A stretch of DNA of 64,000 bases from Isoetes taiwanensis. Taxonomy: Eukaryota > Streptophyta > Lycopodiopsida > Isoetales > Isoetaceae. This document shows positions 13,187 to 24,072 of the stretch, in pieces; the first letter of the stretch is position 1; each line of letters opens with the position of its first letter. The DNA lies in NCBI GenBank assembly GCA_021234155.1, contig JAJEKV010000035.1:1924001-1988000 (forward strand), in the 5' to 3' direction. Under the pieces are notes generated by a model, which made no database searches, had not been told where the DNA came from, and saw only the letters and a list, made by a program, of their open reading frames with translations. The translations under genes and the position numbers were made by a program.

Positions 13187-13617
13187 TCTTTCCCAATACC
13201 AAATGAATTGGGCAAACTTAATGAGAATACACTAATAGAGTCATAATGGTTATAGAGTTGGGTGCCCACTCATCCCTTTCTATTCAAAGATTTGGAGCAG
13301 ATCATGCCCTCTTATAAATCAGTATTATCTTCAAATCACTCTCATCTTTTCTGCAAACCGCTGCTTTCTCTACATCTTCTAGTAAATCATGCCATCTTGT
13401 CTTTGTACACTATCCTCTTGTAAATCCTTGGATTAAAATCATTGCCCTCTTGAGCCATGCTAGACCACATTGCATCTCCAAAATTCTGAAAGCACCATTC
13501 CAAGAATAGACAATTTCAACCTATATTTGAAACAAAATATTTAACGCACGTTTAATTTCCACAGTGGCATTCACATGCATCACGGCAACATTGTATCGAC
13601 ATTTTAGGGCTTCAGGC
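13187..13617. other. Unassigned flank and possible leader
   Basis: Unique sequence right of the array. It is AT-rich, with CTTATAAATC at about 13311 that could be a TATA element about 300 bases upstream of the F-box start. Nothing else can be supported. Confidence 0.3.
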
Positions 13618-14121
13618 ATGGAGTTTCCGGAAGAAATTGTGTTGCTTATACTAGAGAAGCTGGAGTGGCAGGAACTGGGTTGCGCTCTGCTGGTTTGCAA
13701 GCACTGGAAGAATTGGGTCGTCAAAGAAAGGTTAAATCTCTGCCTTATGCTCACTCAGAACCATTGGAATAATGGAAGGTGGGAACTTTTGCGCACACAA
13801 GCTTTGGTTATGGGAGTATGGCATGATCTTCCCGTGAGATTTGTATGGGATGCACAACCTTCAGGCGAGCCCACAACCCTCCATGAATCCTTCATTGCTT
13901 TGAATGGGAACTACCTTTTTTATATCAGAATTGATGGCATAATAGAGGAAAGTAAATACAGTCTTTTCATGCCTCCAATACGTCTGGTGATAAAGGACGT
14001 CAAAGTGTGGATTGATAATAGCGATCCTTCGTGTCTTTTTTACAAAACCTTGATCTTTTGCAATGATTTACAACTTTCCAATAATTTAGTCATGGTCACT
14101 GATTCCAAAGAGGAGCAGTAG
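13618..14121 (+). CDS. F-box protein (167 aa; possibly the N-terminal part of a longer interrupted frame)
   Basis: ATG at 13618 is the first good start; the upstream in-frame extension has no ATG. Residues 1-40 read as an F-box: MEFPEEIVLLILEKLEWQE, then a CALLVCKHWKNW pattern (hydrophobic ladder, C/W pattern of helix 3). F-box proteins bind SKP1 in SCF ubiquitin ligases and recruit substrates. The remaining ~125 residues (WELLRTQAL..., FYIRIDGIIEESKYSLF...) match no repeat family I recognise. The frame closes with TAG at 14119 but continues without a shift into the transposase-like region that follows, so this stop may be a mutation (CAG to TAG fits). Confidence 0.65.
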   Translation: MEFPEEIVLLILEKLEWQELGCALLVCKHWKNWVVKERLNLCLMLTQNHWNNGRWELLRTQALVMGVWHDLPVRFVWDAQPSGEPTTLHESFIALNGNYLFYIRIDGIIEESKYSLFMPPIRLVIKDVKVWIDNSDPSCLFYKTLIFCNDLQLSNNLVMVTDSKEEQ

Positions 14122-14720
14122 ACTACAATTACTACTGATCAGCAAAAGGCAGACAATTTTGAGTCCCCAGTTATGAAGGGGGACTTTTGTTATGCCTTAG
14201 GAGGAATCAAGTGGAAATGTAGAGGTAAGCGTTGCAGTTTCACATGTTCTATTCGTAGAGGTACTTGGTTCTTTGGAAGCAAATTGACATTCCCACAGAT
14301 GTTGAGCCTGATGTACTGCTGGAGTATGAAGATGCCCCAAGACGTGTCAATGAGCGAGTGTGGCATCCGTACATATCAGGCAATGGTTAATTGGTATAAC
14401 TGTTGTCGCGATATTTGTGCCATTACAATTTAGAAGAACAGTGAGGTGATTGGCGGCCCTAGAAAGATCGTAGAAATAGATGAGAGCAAGTTTGGTAAGC
14501 GAAAATATAACAGGGGTAGAAGAGTTGAGGGTCAGTGGGTATTTGGAGGCATTGAGTGAGGATCTAACAAGATGTTCATGGTGCTAGTTGAAGATCGGAC
14601 AACTGATACATTAGTTTCTATCATTTACAAGTATGTAGCACCTGGAGCTATTATTTACAGTGATTGTCGAAGAGGTTATGATTTTGAATGGTTAGAGCTA
14701 TTGCAGTTCCAGGTTATGAT
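14122..14720 (+). pseudogene. Merlin/ISXO2-type (IS1595 group) transposase remnant
   Basis: Read in the same frame as the F-box ORF, residues from 14173 give the zinc-ribbon-like block (WKCRGKRCSFTCSIRRGTWF, then GSKLTF) typical of the N-terminal part of ISXO2-like transposases. Next come the catalytic-core blocks GGPRKIVEIDESKFGKRKYN and GRRVEGQWVFGGIE, then MFMVLVEDRTTDTL and IIYSDC. These contain the first two acidic DDE positions (D in EIDESKF, D in YSDC); the third lies beyond the truncation. In-frame stops are TAG at 14431 and TGA at 14558. The TGA sits where the family has Arg (GGIERG), so CGA to TGA explains it. The 3' end is scrambled by a 38-bp tandem duplication (about 14676-14751) and the frame is lost. 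Confidence 0.75.
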
Positions 14721-14859
14721 TCTGAATGGTTAGAGCAATTGCAGTTCCAGATGAAACCTTCTTTTGTTTATTTGCATTCTCATTCCTTTTACAACACAAC
14801 ACCCACAGCCTATGCAACAAAAACTCCTATTATTAAGAGTCCACATATTAATGCATTGC

Positions 14860-15627
14860 TTTTTTTTATCTTTAATAATTTAATTTAATTTATTCATCAA
14901 GCCATTTAGGCCCCCAGGCCTCTATGGCAAACAAAATACATAATGTAATGCAACGTAATATAGGCACTCAATCCGAAGCACCTGAAATATCAAAACTATC
15001 CATAAGATTAAATAAGTTTATAATGTCTGTACGCTCCATCCAAACATCCCTAAGATAAGCACTTAACTTATGTGCAGGTATTTCTAGTAGCTCTCTCAAG
15101 GTCTGGCTCTGTATATCATATTTAGTTCTAATATTCTCATAAGCTGAACATTCCAGAAACGCGTGCTTCTCTGTTTCAATTTCAGGGTCTAGGCATCCTA
15201 GGCAAAATCTCTCATTACGAGGTGTTCCATTCCATCTACCTGTTTCAACATGTAGGTGATGCGATGATAACCGCAACTGAGAAATTAACATGCGGTTCTT
15301 TCTGTTGATGTTTGCAAGCAAATACTCCTGTTCTTCATATGTGTCCAGCTTGTTTATATCATCAAGATAGAACCTTTTTTTAACATCTCCGTTTGGTTCA
15401 AGCTTCCACATTTCCTTCAGGACACAAGCCTTCACCTCCCCATAAACTTCTTTGTACTTAATTGACTTCGGCCACACATCATGTCCAAGCCACTTAGTAC
15501 TCCATTTTCTCACTTCACAATACCACCCCTTATCCTTGGATTGCTCAAGGGCTAGGCGAGGAAATCTATCCACTTCCATTGTGAGAACCCTATTAACAAA
15601 AGTTATTGTTCTGCATAGGGCTTCCAC
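14860..15627 (-). pseudogene. LINE ORF2 C-terminal fragment with 3' end
   Basis: A minus-strand frame (15627 to 14968, 219 residues) carries the block LRLSSHHLHVETGRW followed by ERFCLGC and EKHAFLECSAY, the C..C..H..C zinc-binding pattern found after the reverse transcriptase domain of many LINEs. Upstream residues resemble the linker after RT. No RT domain is present, so the copy is 5'-truncated. Beyond the stop (reading leftward) the sequence ends in a TAAAT/TTAAA-rich tail near 14860-14890, as for a LINE 3' end. Confidence 0.65.
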
Positions 15628-15639
15628 GTCTAACTAACA

Positions 15640-18120
15640 GTAAGCTAGGGCATGCATTGTCATACTCTGAAGATAAGATGGTCTAATACTCTTCTCTATC
15701 TAGTTTACGTGTTTTTCCTTGGGCATTTGAAGGGCTCAGGCACACATTCTACCATTGAACATGGGTCAACCTCTCGGGGGATGCACTAGTAATAAGGGGG
15801 TATGGACATCTGCATTCGAAGGGTGGCCAGGAATATCCCTAGTATACTGATCTTTGAAAGCTAATTTAACTCTAAAGTATGTATTTTGTCCCAGATAATG
15901 GCAAAAAAAACCCCCCAAATTGTAAGTATACAATATGAAATGGAGAAAAAACCCCTTTTTGTTGCACGCACATGTTCCAAACTGCAAACAATAATAAATC
16001 CCTTGGGTTCAACGGGGTGGGGTGTGTTTTAGCATGCACATGGCAAAAATGGACCTTGGAAACCAAGGTCCACATTAAGAAAACAAGTTATTTTGTCTTT
16101 AAGGCCTTTTTGGCAACACAATAAATAAATAAATAAAATAAAACAAAATAAATAAACCCGAAACAATCACTCCCAAACCTTATCTGTTAATACTCCTTTT
16201 GCCACCTAAATCCTTAGCTGATGCTTCCCTTCCATCATCAATTAGGCATGATGCAAGCTGTTGCACGTTATATAGTGTATTCAACTGCATCTGCTGCAAG
16301 TCGAAAGACGATTTCCAAGATAGTCGCACCCATCGTATATACAAAATGGATTATGGTCCTCCAATATTTGTTGAAGGGAACTCTCACCTTCAACGAAAGC
16401 ATAGAAGGCTCTAAGTGCATCTTTTTTGAACTAGGCGATCTACTCTTCGCCTCTGCAACCCTCTTGTCTTATCCTTTAACATGTTTGCACGACTTGCTCA
16501 AGAACCCTAACGAACTTCTACCACTATCCTGCCCAAAGCAATATGCATTGTATTGTTCCTCTTAAACACTATCCCCACCCAAGATGTTTCCTTTCAAATA
16601 ATTTATACCCTTAGGTATAACTCCTTCACTCCTTAATATGTTGGATTTATTAGATTTAGAGTTATGTATTTATAGCTATAGACTTTTTGCATAACCCCGG
16701 ACTACTCATATAATTTAATCTCATTTTAATTATTTGGATCTTATGCCTGCGTCTAAGTTTGTTCAGTAATTAAAAGGGAGGGTCGTTAATACCTCTGTCA
16801 TCGTTTTCTATACCTCCATCTCCGTTGCATATGTCCTGTTTTTTTTTCACACAATTTCGTACTACCAAGTCTCTTTCCTACTCATGCATATACTTGGTAT
16901 ATGTAATCTACCAGTTTCTAGAACTACGAATCGAATTAACAAGCTAGATAACATCCTTTTATGATCTTGTGCCATTGATTCTTTGGTTTTTCATTACCTC
17001 ATAGTTCATATCACATGAAGTGGTCGTATTCAAGCAGTACATATTGAGCTAGCAAATGATGAGTGTCATTAAAAAAAACTAACCAATAATTTCCCAAATC
17101 CATAGCCTAGCCATCTGCAAAGAAGGGCTAACTATTAATTTCTTCACAAAATGCCCATCTAATCGCAACCTATTAAGCCACTACTATCACCACCACCATC
17201 TTTATTTCACAATTCTCTATATTGAATATCTGCAAGTTTCATAGTTTTTGTATAAAATTTAGCATTTGAATTTTGTTTAATTACATACTTTCATCAAGTT
17301 TCCAAATTGTCACAATGATAATATGTAAGGTATATGATTTAAGGAGGTAGACCTTTATCAAGCAAACAAGTATATGTAATATAATAAAAGAAAAGGTGAA
17401 AGTACACGCTTGCACACTTATAGAAATTCAATAATCAGACAAGCATAATTGCATCTTCCGACATGGCACAATCAAAGGGACATGACCTCTTAACAAAGGG
17501 GCATGCACGCACTATACCAATATCTTCCAGTAACTTATGTTGAAGATGCCAATTAAATTTATAGTTTTTTTTTTATAGGTTTGCCTAACCTCCCCTACAA
17601 CAATTGCTGAAATTCTAGCATATGCACCTTGTTGTCCATGTCTTCAGCATTAATATTGGCCATTAGATCTATTAATTTTTGGATTGACGGATAAGAAAAT
17701 TATAAAATTCCTGAAATACCTTTCTAAGCTGAAGATTCACATTGAATCTCTCTTGGAACTGTACTATTTTTGAAGTTGGTATTTGGCCAATCTTTACTCA
17801 AAAAAGATAGAATATATCTCTGCCAAGACCAGAATGGGTGCTCAATTTGGGTTTCACTTAATGCAAAGAAGCAGCTTCAAGCCATACCTAAGCTTCTTCT
17901 GCCAAGCTTTTGCAGACATGAAGCTGTCCCTCGCAAGCATATGATGATAAGAACTGAATTGGACGATGCTTTTTCTGTCTTAAATCTAGGATTTTAAGTT
18001 GACCTTGGAACAAAGTGCCATTTTCCAGAATGACTTCTTATGCACATCAAAAGAAAGAAAAGAGACCAAGCTAAGTACTTCTACTTTTGCAAGATTTTTC
18101 AAACCTTCTTATGCTGAAAT
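15640..18120. other. Unassigned intergenic DNA
   Basis: Short open frames only, none with a recognisable domain. It contains an (AAAT)n-like tract at about 16120-16155 and several A and T runs. I see no gene or clear element here. Confidence 0.4.
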
Positions 18121-18129
18121 AACCTTGAA

Positions 18130-18410
18130 ACCCCCTTTGATTTGGGTGCATATTCACACGGGATGGGGACGACATAGGGCAGCGAGAGCTCCTTTTATAC
18201 TCCCTAAAATTGTATAACACATGTATGAAATCAACACCATTTAGTACATTGCCTCAAAGCTTATAGTATATTGTAAGCCTCGCTACCCAAACTTGTATAA
18301 GCATACCCCACAAATGAGGAATGCTATCTATGGTCTAAATTGAGGAATAACTTGCAAATATGCCCATCCAACATCTTTTGATGCCTAGAGTCACCCCCGT
18401 GTGAATGGCT
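18130..18410. repeat. MITE-like repeat (copy 1)
   Basis: The left part (18130-18165) matches 36063-36100 in direct orientation (shared CCCCCTTTG.TTTGGGTGC, then ATATTCACACGGG). The right part (18288-18405) matches the reverse complement of 36125-36210 (shared blocks ACTTGTA, ATACCCCACAAA and ATATGCCCATCC). The right edge, CCCCCGTGTGAAT, is the reverse complement of the left-edge ATTCACACGGGGG. That arrangement fits a short element with terminal inverted repeats and no coding capacity. Confidence 0.45.
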
Positions 18411-18943
18411 AGATGAAAGTGCGATGGATCAGAAATGTGACCCGATTAAAAAGAAAGAGAGGAGATGGGCATTTTTGCGATTTCACTAAAATTAGGGGTG
18501 TTTTTATAAACACCATGAAATATAAGGTTATTTTTACAATTTTAGCATTTTGTATATGGCAAGGAAAATTAGAAAACCAATTCTAGTATCCTTCCTACAT
18601 AATTCACTTTTTTTCCAGCTACTTCAAATCAATTCGATTTAATTCTATCTGCCATATCATAGGCAGCCTATATATAAGTGAATCCAACAGTATGCAATCA
18701 ATATACAAATGATATTTTTCTTTTTTTGGAGGCAACATAAGAAAATCTATCCAATGTGAAGAAATTTCTCGATAAAAAATCATTCTCATTCTCATTCTAT
18801 GGCATCGAGATATTTTTTGAATTGGAACAAATGTGCTGCATTGTGGCCACTTAAAGAACCTCCACCTACTTTTATTCATCAATATATCCTTAGAAGGTTA
18901 TATCGAGATTGCAGTTCATCTAGACTGCTGGGCATTCTAATTG

Positions 18944-19000
18944 GAATAGAATAGAATAGAATAGAATAGAATAGAATAGAATAGAATAGAATAGAATAGA
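18944..19000. repeat. (GAATA)n microsatellite
   Basis: About 11 perfect copies of the pentamer GAATA in a row. Confidence 0.95.
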
Positions 19001-19049
19001 CAAATCCTAATATGGGATGAGATCCTATTAGGGCTAGCAAAGCATTTAC

Positions 19050-19380
19050 ACTAGTGGAAAATTTGTAAATTATCCATGGCAGGTAGAATTGTGGTAGCAA
19101 AGTCAATGCTTTGTAGTACCCATGTGTATGCAGCTTCAGTATTATTGGTGTCAAACATCATTTAACAATTAACAAACACAACAGGGAATTTTGTATGGGG
19201 AGGAAATGAAAAAAGTGCAAATGTTAAAGTAGCTTGGAACAAGTGTTGTGTTTCCAAAAGCATGGTGGTCTGGGGATGTTGGACATCTCCCTATATAGCA
19301 TGATTTTAATGAGCAAATTTTTGTGGAAAATATTGGACGAAGAAAGAAGTTCTCCAAGCCTTCAACTCTTGAAGTAGTCA
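19050..19380 (+). pseudogene. L1-type LINE ORF2 fragment
   Basis: The plus-strand translation gives WKICKLSMAGRIVVAKSMLC (compare the plant L1 block LSLAGRhxLIKSVLSALP), then NFVWGGN, VAWNKCCVSK and, after a one-base shift near 19262, GGLGMLDISLYSMILMSKFL, matching the usual W..vC.PK..GGLG..d...N.A.l.Kw block downstream of the RT domain. It has a TAA in frame at about 19162 plus the frameshift. It is a short decayed fragment without the RT catalytic part. Confidence 0.6.
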
Positions 19381-19809
19381 TTCAATATCGTCTTTGCCTG
19401 AAGCTCAGGTTCTATTATTCTTAGGAATAGAGCAGATTTATCACCACAACTTTTAAAAGACAATGTTTCTGTATGCCAGATGATTTTAGCCTAGCCATCT
19501 TCTCATGTATGTAGCAATTTCTCTTCATAGTTCATTTGTAGGGAGAAAATTTCGTAGCATTGGAATACCTCATTTCCATCTGAGTGTGCTGATATAGAAT
19601 TTTAGTTCCCATGTCGAAGTGAATTTTTAATTTGGCCAAGGCAAATACGTAATTCTCGATTTGAAAGTTATTTCAATTTAAACATTGAATTTGAATTAAA
19701 AATACTGAGCTAATTAGTCTAGAAAAATATCTATTACAAACACCCATTCTAATAATTCGTTATAGATATCCAGCTGGATTGACTATATTGTGTGAAATAC
19801 TCAAAGATG

Positions 19810-21500
19810 AGCAACTAGGAGATGTTAGGTTTTTAGCGGCTAGGCGGCCCGGGAGCGTCACCGATCACTTGGAGACCCGTTCTCTTAATCTTATTTCTTT
19901 GGGCCAGTAGTAGTGAGGGGAAAAATCTGGCTCTTGGGCTGCTTTGCATTTGATGGTTTTCTTGCAGATTTCAAGAAGGTGGATGCAACCTCAAGTTTTG
20001 TAGCAGAGGTTTCTTCGCAGTTCGCCTAAACTTCCAAGAGACCTGCCCAACACAAGACCTTGAGGTTAGGAAGCCTTCTTGGTCCTTCTTCTGTGATTAA
20101 ATCAGCTTTTGAAGAAGCTATGTTGCATCAACTCTTTTGCTCGGTTGGTCTTTGCCGGTGGAGGTTTAATCGGGGGTTTTATGGTATGGTTTATCTCCTT
20201 CTCTTTAGTGGGTTGTTCGACCGGCCAGTTCTTTCTCGTCACCAGTCGGGATAGAAAGGCGGTGCGCACTCACTGCAGATCGGGAAATTTATTGCACTCA
20301 CGCGCAATTGGGGGCTTTGAGGTTCTTAGGATTCGGCTCCTACCTTGGAGAGGTGTTTAAGCCATAACAACCAGTCGAATCTTCTCAAAGATATTAACAT
20401 GAAAGGAAAATCTTTCCTTCTTAGCTGATATTTTAAGGCGGCGGATTAGTTGATTCGGGTGCAATGAACTTGAACTTTCTGCGGTGCTTTTATTCTTTGT
20501 CCGCTAAGATCTTGGCTAAAACTTGGGGTATGCCACTTCGTCTTATTGAGTGGAGGGTGACCAGCGGTGATTTGTGCTCTAAGACTTATTGGTAGGCATC
20601 TTAGGCACTCATTGTGCTAATGGTGTATGGATGTTGAGCGGACTTGTGTTGTATTTAGCATCTTGATCCTTGTTTGTTCCTTTGCATGAAATTTTTCGGA
20701 GGATGCACAAGGTGTGCGAGCAACTTACAAGCGAAGGTTGTTTTAGCTTCGAGTGTTGGTGATGTATTGGAAGGCATTGGTGCGGTGGTCGACCGCTTTA
20801 GTTCGATGTTGGGTCTAGCAGCATTCTGGATGCTTTAACATTTTGTTATCTTGGAAAGGGTTTAGCTTTTCATGTTGGCTCTCTTCTATCCCATTTGGAA
20901 GAAGGGTGGGTTCGCGGGTGACAAACATTATGAAAGCGAGTCATCTTGAAGTGAAGATCTAGGAGGCATTTGGATCGGGAGGACGGATGCTTTTACTCAC
21001 GCTTATCGATTTTTTGGTCTGGGTTGAGTATAATGATGGTGATGCCCAAGCAGGTGATCAAAAGTAGAGGTAGAAGTAGTCGACCACCCTTTGGGGAGGC
21101 CTCCAGAAGGCAGTTGCATCTTGGAGAAGATGGTGAGTCAAATTATCTCTTAGTACTGCTGGAAAAGAGTAAGTTGTCTCCTAGTAGTACCCCTTTGCAC
21201 ATGTGCGGCTTTGAGGCCAAGTTAACGCGCGGAAAATTGCTTCTTCACCTCTACTGGGGTCTATCTGTATTCTCGGGTGGTATTTCAGGTGGCATCGTCT
21301 TCATGTGTCATGGGAAATTTTCTTTGGATGATCCCCTAGAATGATGTTGTTTACTACCTCCACACCTGGGTTTTATGAGCATGTGTTTTGACACGTTTAG
21401 GTATCTGGCTCTTTTGGAGTCTTAAATAAATGTATTTATTTACATACTATTAATAAAAATAAAAATATCGTGCCTTCAAAAAAAAAAAAAAAAAAAAAAA
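19810..21500 (+). mobile_element. Poly-A retroposon, 1.69 kb, flanked by 16-bp target-site duplication
   Basis: GAAATACTCAAAGATG occurs at 19794-19809 and again at 21501-21516, directly flanking a segment that ends in ATATCGTGCCTTC followed by an uninterrupted A run (21478-21500). A target duplication plus a 3' A tail is the signature of target-primed reverse transcription. No RT or other recognised domain is encoded; the longest frame is 124 residues (20970-21344). Its 3' terminus resembles the one at about 56990-57025 inside the Helitron (TTGCCTTCATCAAAAAA), and the motif GGCCAAGTTAACGCGC recurs at about 56022. It is probably a non-autonomous LINE derivative. Confidence 0.75.
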
Positions 21501-21516
21501 GAAATACTCAAAGATG

Positions 21517-24072
21517 TAAGAAATTCTGGCCATTGCAGAGGATTCAAATCAAATACATTAATACTGTGGGATATCCATCATGAAGTTAATATCCTATGGT
21601 GTTTGCACTCCAAGCTACTTTCTCGAATGTAGATCTTATGCAACATCTTAACGTTCTTAGGGTTGTTTGTGTCAATTGAATTCTTAGTTGCAAAATTATG
21701 AAAAGATCTTGACAGTGATCTTTTCTCTTTCAATCAGAGAGTAAGTTGTGTTGTAGTGATTTTGCAAGTCCATAATCAGTTGCTTAGCTTTTCTTCATTT
21801 TGCAAATCCATAGATTCGATTTCCTTTTAAAACTAGGCTCCTGCAAGTTCTTTTTGTAGATATAGATCAATCCATATTCCTACTACTAGAATGGGTTGCA
21901 TCAGAAGAAAGAATTGCCATTTTCAATTTGATGATTAGCATGCCTATTGTTTGAGCTTTACGTAATGTTCACATTCATGTGCAGAGGATGCAAGGACAAC
22001 ATCAATTACCAAGAGTATTTTGTTGAAACCTCACCCCAGATGCAGTAGTCAACATTATTAAATGCATACCTTGATCTATAACAGTGACTCTAATTAGCAC
22101 AGACCATCTATGCCATATTAAGTTCAACAAGTAGCAGCAATTCCACGACAGTGCAATGGATTTATATACAAACGAATGAGCTTTTCTCTACCATGGAAGT
22201 TAACCTGAGATAAACTCTACTACTGGAGTATTTTTGTCGTAGTTCCTTAAAGCAAACTCGTTGAAAGAAAGATTGCAAACCTATTGAACAAGAGAGCAAT
22301 TAACATATAGATCTAAGGTTGCAAATGTGGCATTTCAGTTGGATGGGATATATCAGAAGTTTTCTATTGTTTCACAGTTCAGTTTTATCTGGGTTTCTCA
22401 AAGATCTACTCCCTTGTATTGCCATCAGTTTGGTGATTAGCACTTAATTGTATCAATATTATAACCAAAAGCTATTATACTTTGGATAGATCAGAAGGTG
22501 CAGTCTCATGGCAAATGGAAGATGTTTATAATTGGTTCAATTGAATGAGATGAAGAAAAGAATAAGAACCAACAATCATATTTATTTCTACGTAAATGAT
22601 ATTATTCATGGTCCTTATTGTAGACATTCTCAAAACACCTCTAGAAGAAGATTTTTTTCTAAATATTTTAACTTGGGCTTGGAAATGATCTATGCACGAC
22701 GTGAGGGTGGGTTTTGATCCACTCAATATGTGCATGCAATTGGTCTTTGACATGATTAAAATTATTATATGCAATATCAAAGTAGATATACTGATTCTGT
22801 ACATAAGGGATGCTAGACCTTGGACAATACTATGCACATGCTAATTTGTGAAGGATAAGAATCATAAGGCAAGATTGCGTACTCAAAAGCAACAAGCATC
22901 AAAAGTAGTTCTTATTACAATTTTGCCTAAATCCTATAATAACATTGATGCGAATTGTACTTGCTGGGCAATCCTTGAACATAGTCTCAGGGCATTCTCA
23001 TTTCCATCTTTAAGTTGTGTTGGTTCCTGCCAAGGACCATTAATTATTGTAAATATCTCCTCTCTCTAAAATGTCAGAAAGTATGCATCATAATGTATTA
23101 AATTTTTGAAAGAGATATTTGATGTCTGAAATAGTCAAAGGGGGTATTCGACTTATGCAATAAATCTATGATTTAGACAAGCCTAATACAAGGTATACTG
23201 TATTTCAAAAAGAAAAAGAAAAAAGGGTATTCGGCCTGTGAAATAGTCAAAGGGGTACTCGAACTTGTACAATATGCAGAGTGAATTTAAACGAGTTTAG
23301 TACCCCCTTGGATATTCGGCTTATGAAATGTAGCATGAGCTTAGACAAGTCTAATACCCATTTTTTCAGATAACGATTCTGGCGGAGGAGTGTTTTAGTT
23401 CTTGGAGGTGCTTGAAATTGTAGGTCGAATATGGATATTCAACTTGTGGTATTAACCTAGAAAGCTGAAACCACAAGTCTAATACCCCTACTCCATGAGT
23501 CTCATACCCCTTCTAGAATGCAAGCCTAAATCGGGAGCCAATAAATCCACCAGGATAAATTACGAGCATTTTCACAATTTCTAGAAAATTAAGGATATTT
23601 ATAAATACCCTCGAAGATTGCCCTAAGGCACTGGGAGTGTTGGCAAAGTTTTTAAGCCCAATCGGAAATTTTCCTACTCTCTCATCAAATAGCCGAAAAT
23701 TTTCAGTTCCCAATCGGAAATTTGTATCTCTTATACAAATATGCATAAAAATCTACCGGGATTTTTCCGCAATGCGCTAACTCAACCGGAAATTCTTAAA
23801 CTGGAAATTCTTAGTTTCAACCGGAACAACCCTTCTCTACCCCGGAATTTGCCCAACAGTCTTGCCATTTTAATTTTGAAAAAATGGCGCCTTATGGGCA
23901 ATGGGGTCCGCCAAGAGCATGCCATGCAAAGCTTTGCTTAATCTTATGGGCCACATCTTTGAGATGAGGCTTGGCGAACCATCCCCGGGTACCATTACAT
24001 ATCCAAATCAACCGGCAACAGTCTCCCTGCCAGAGCTCATTTTGTTATTTCAAATTTCAGCTCTGTTTTGCC
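21517..24072. other. Unassigned intergenic DNA with degenerate repeats
   Basis: No supported gene. At 23110-23500 there are four or five loose copies of a ~100-base motif (GATATTCGGCTTATG-like, then GACAAGTCTAATACCC-like), too diverged to define a clean period. The last few hundred bases probably hold the promoter and leader of the RIBA-like gene, but I see no clear TATA box. Confidence 0.4.
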
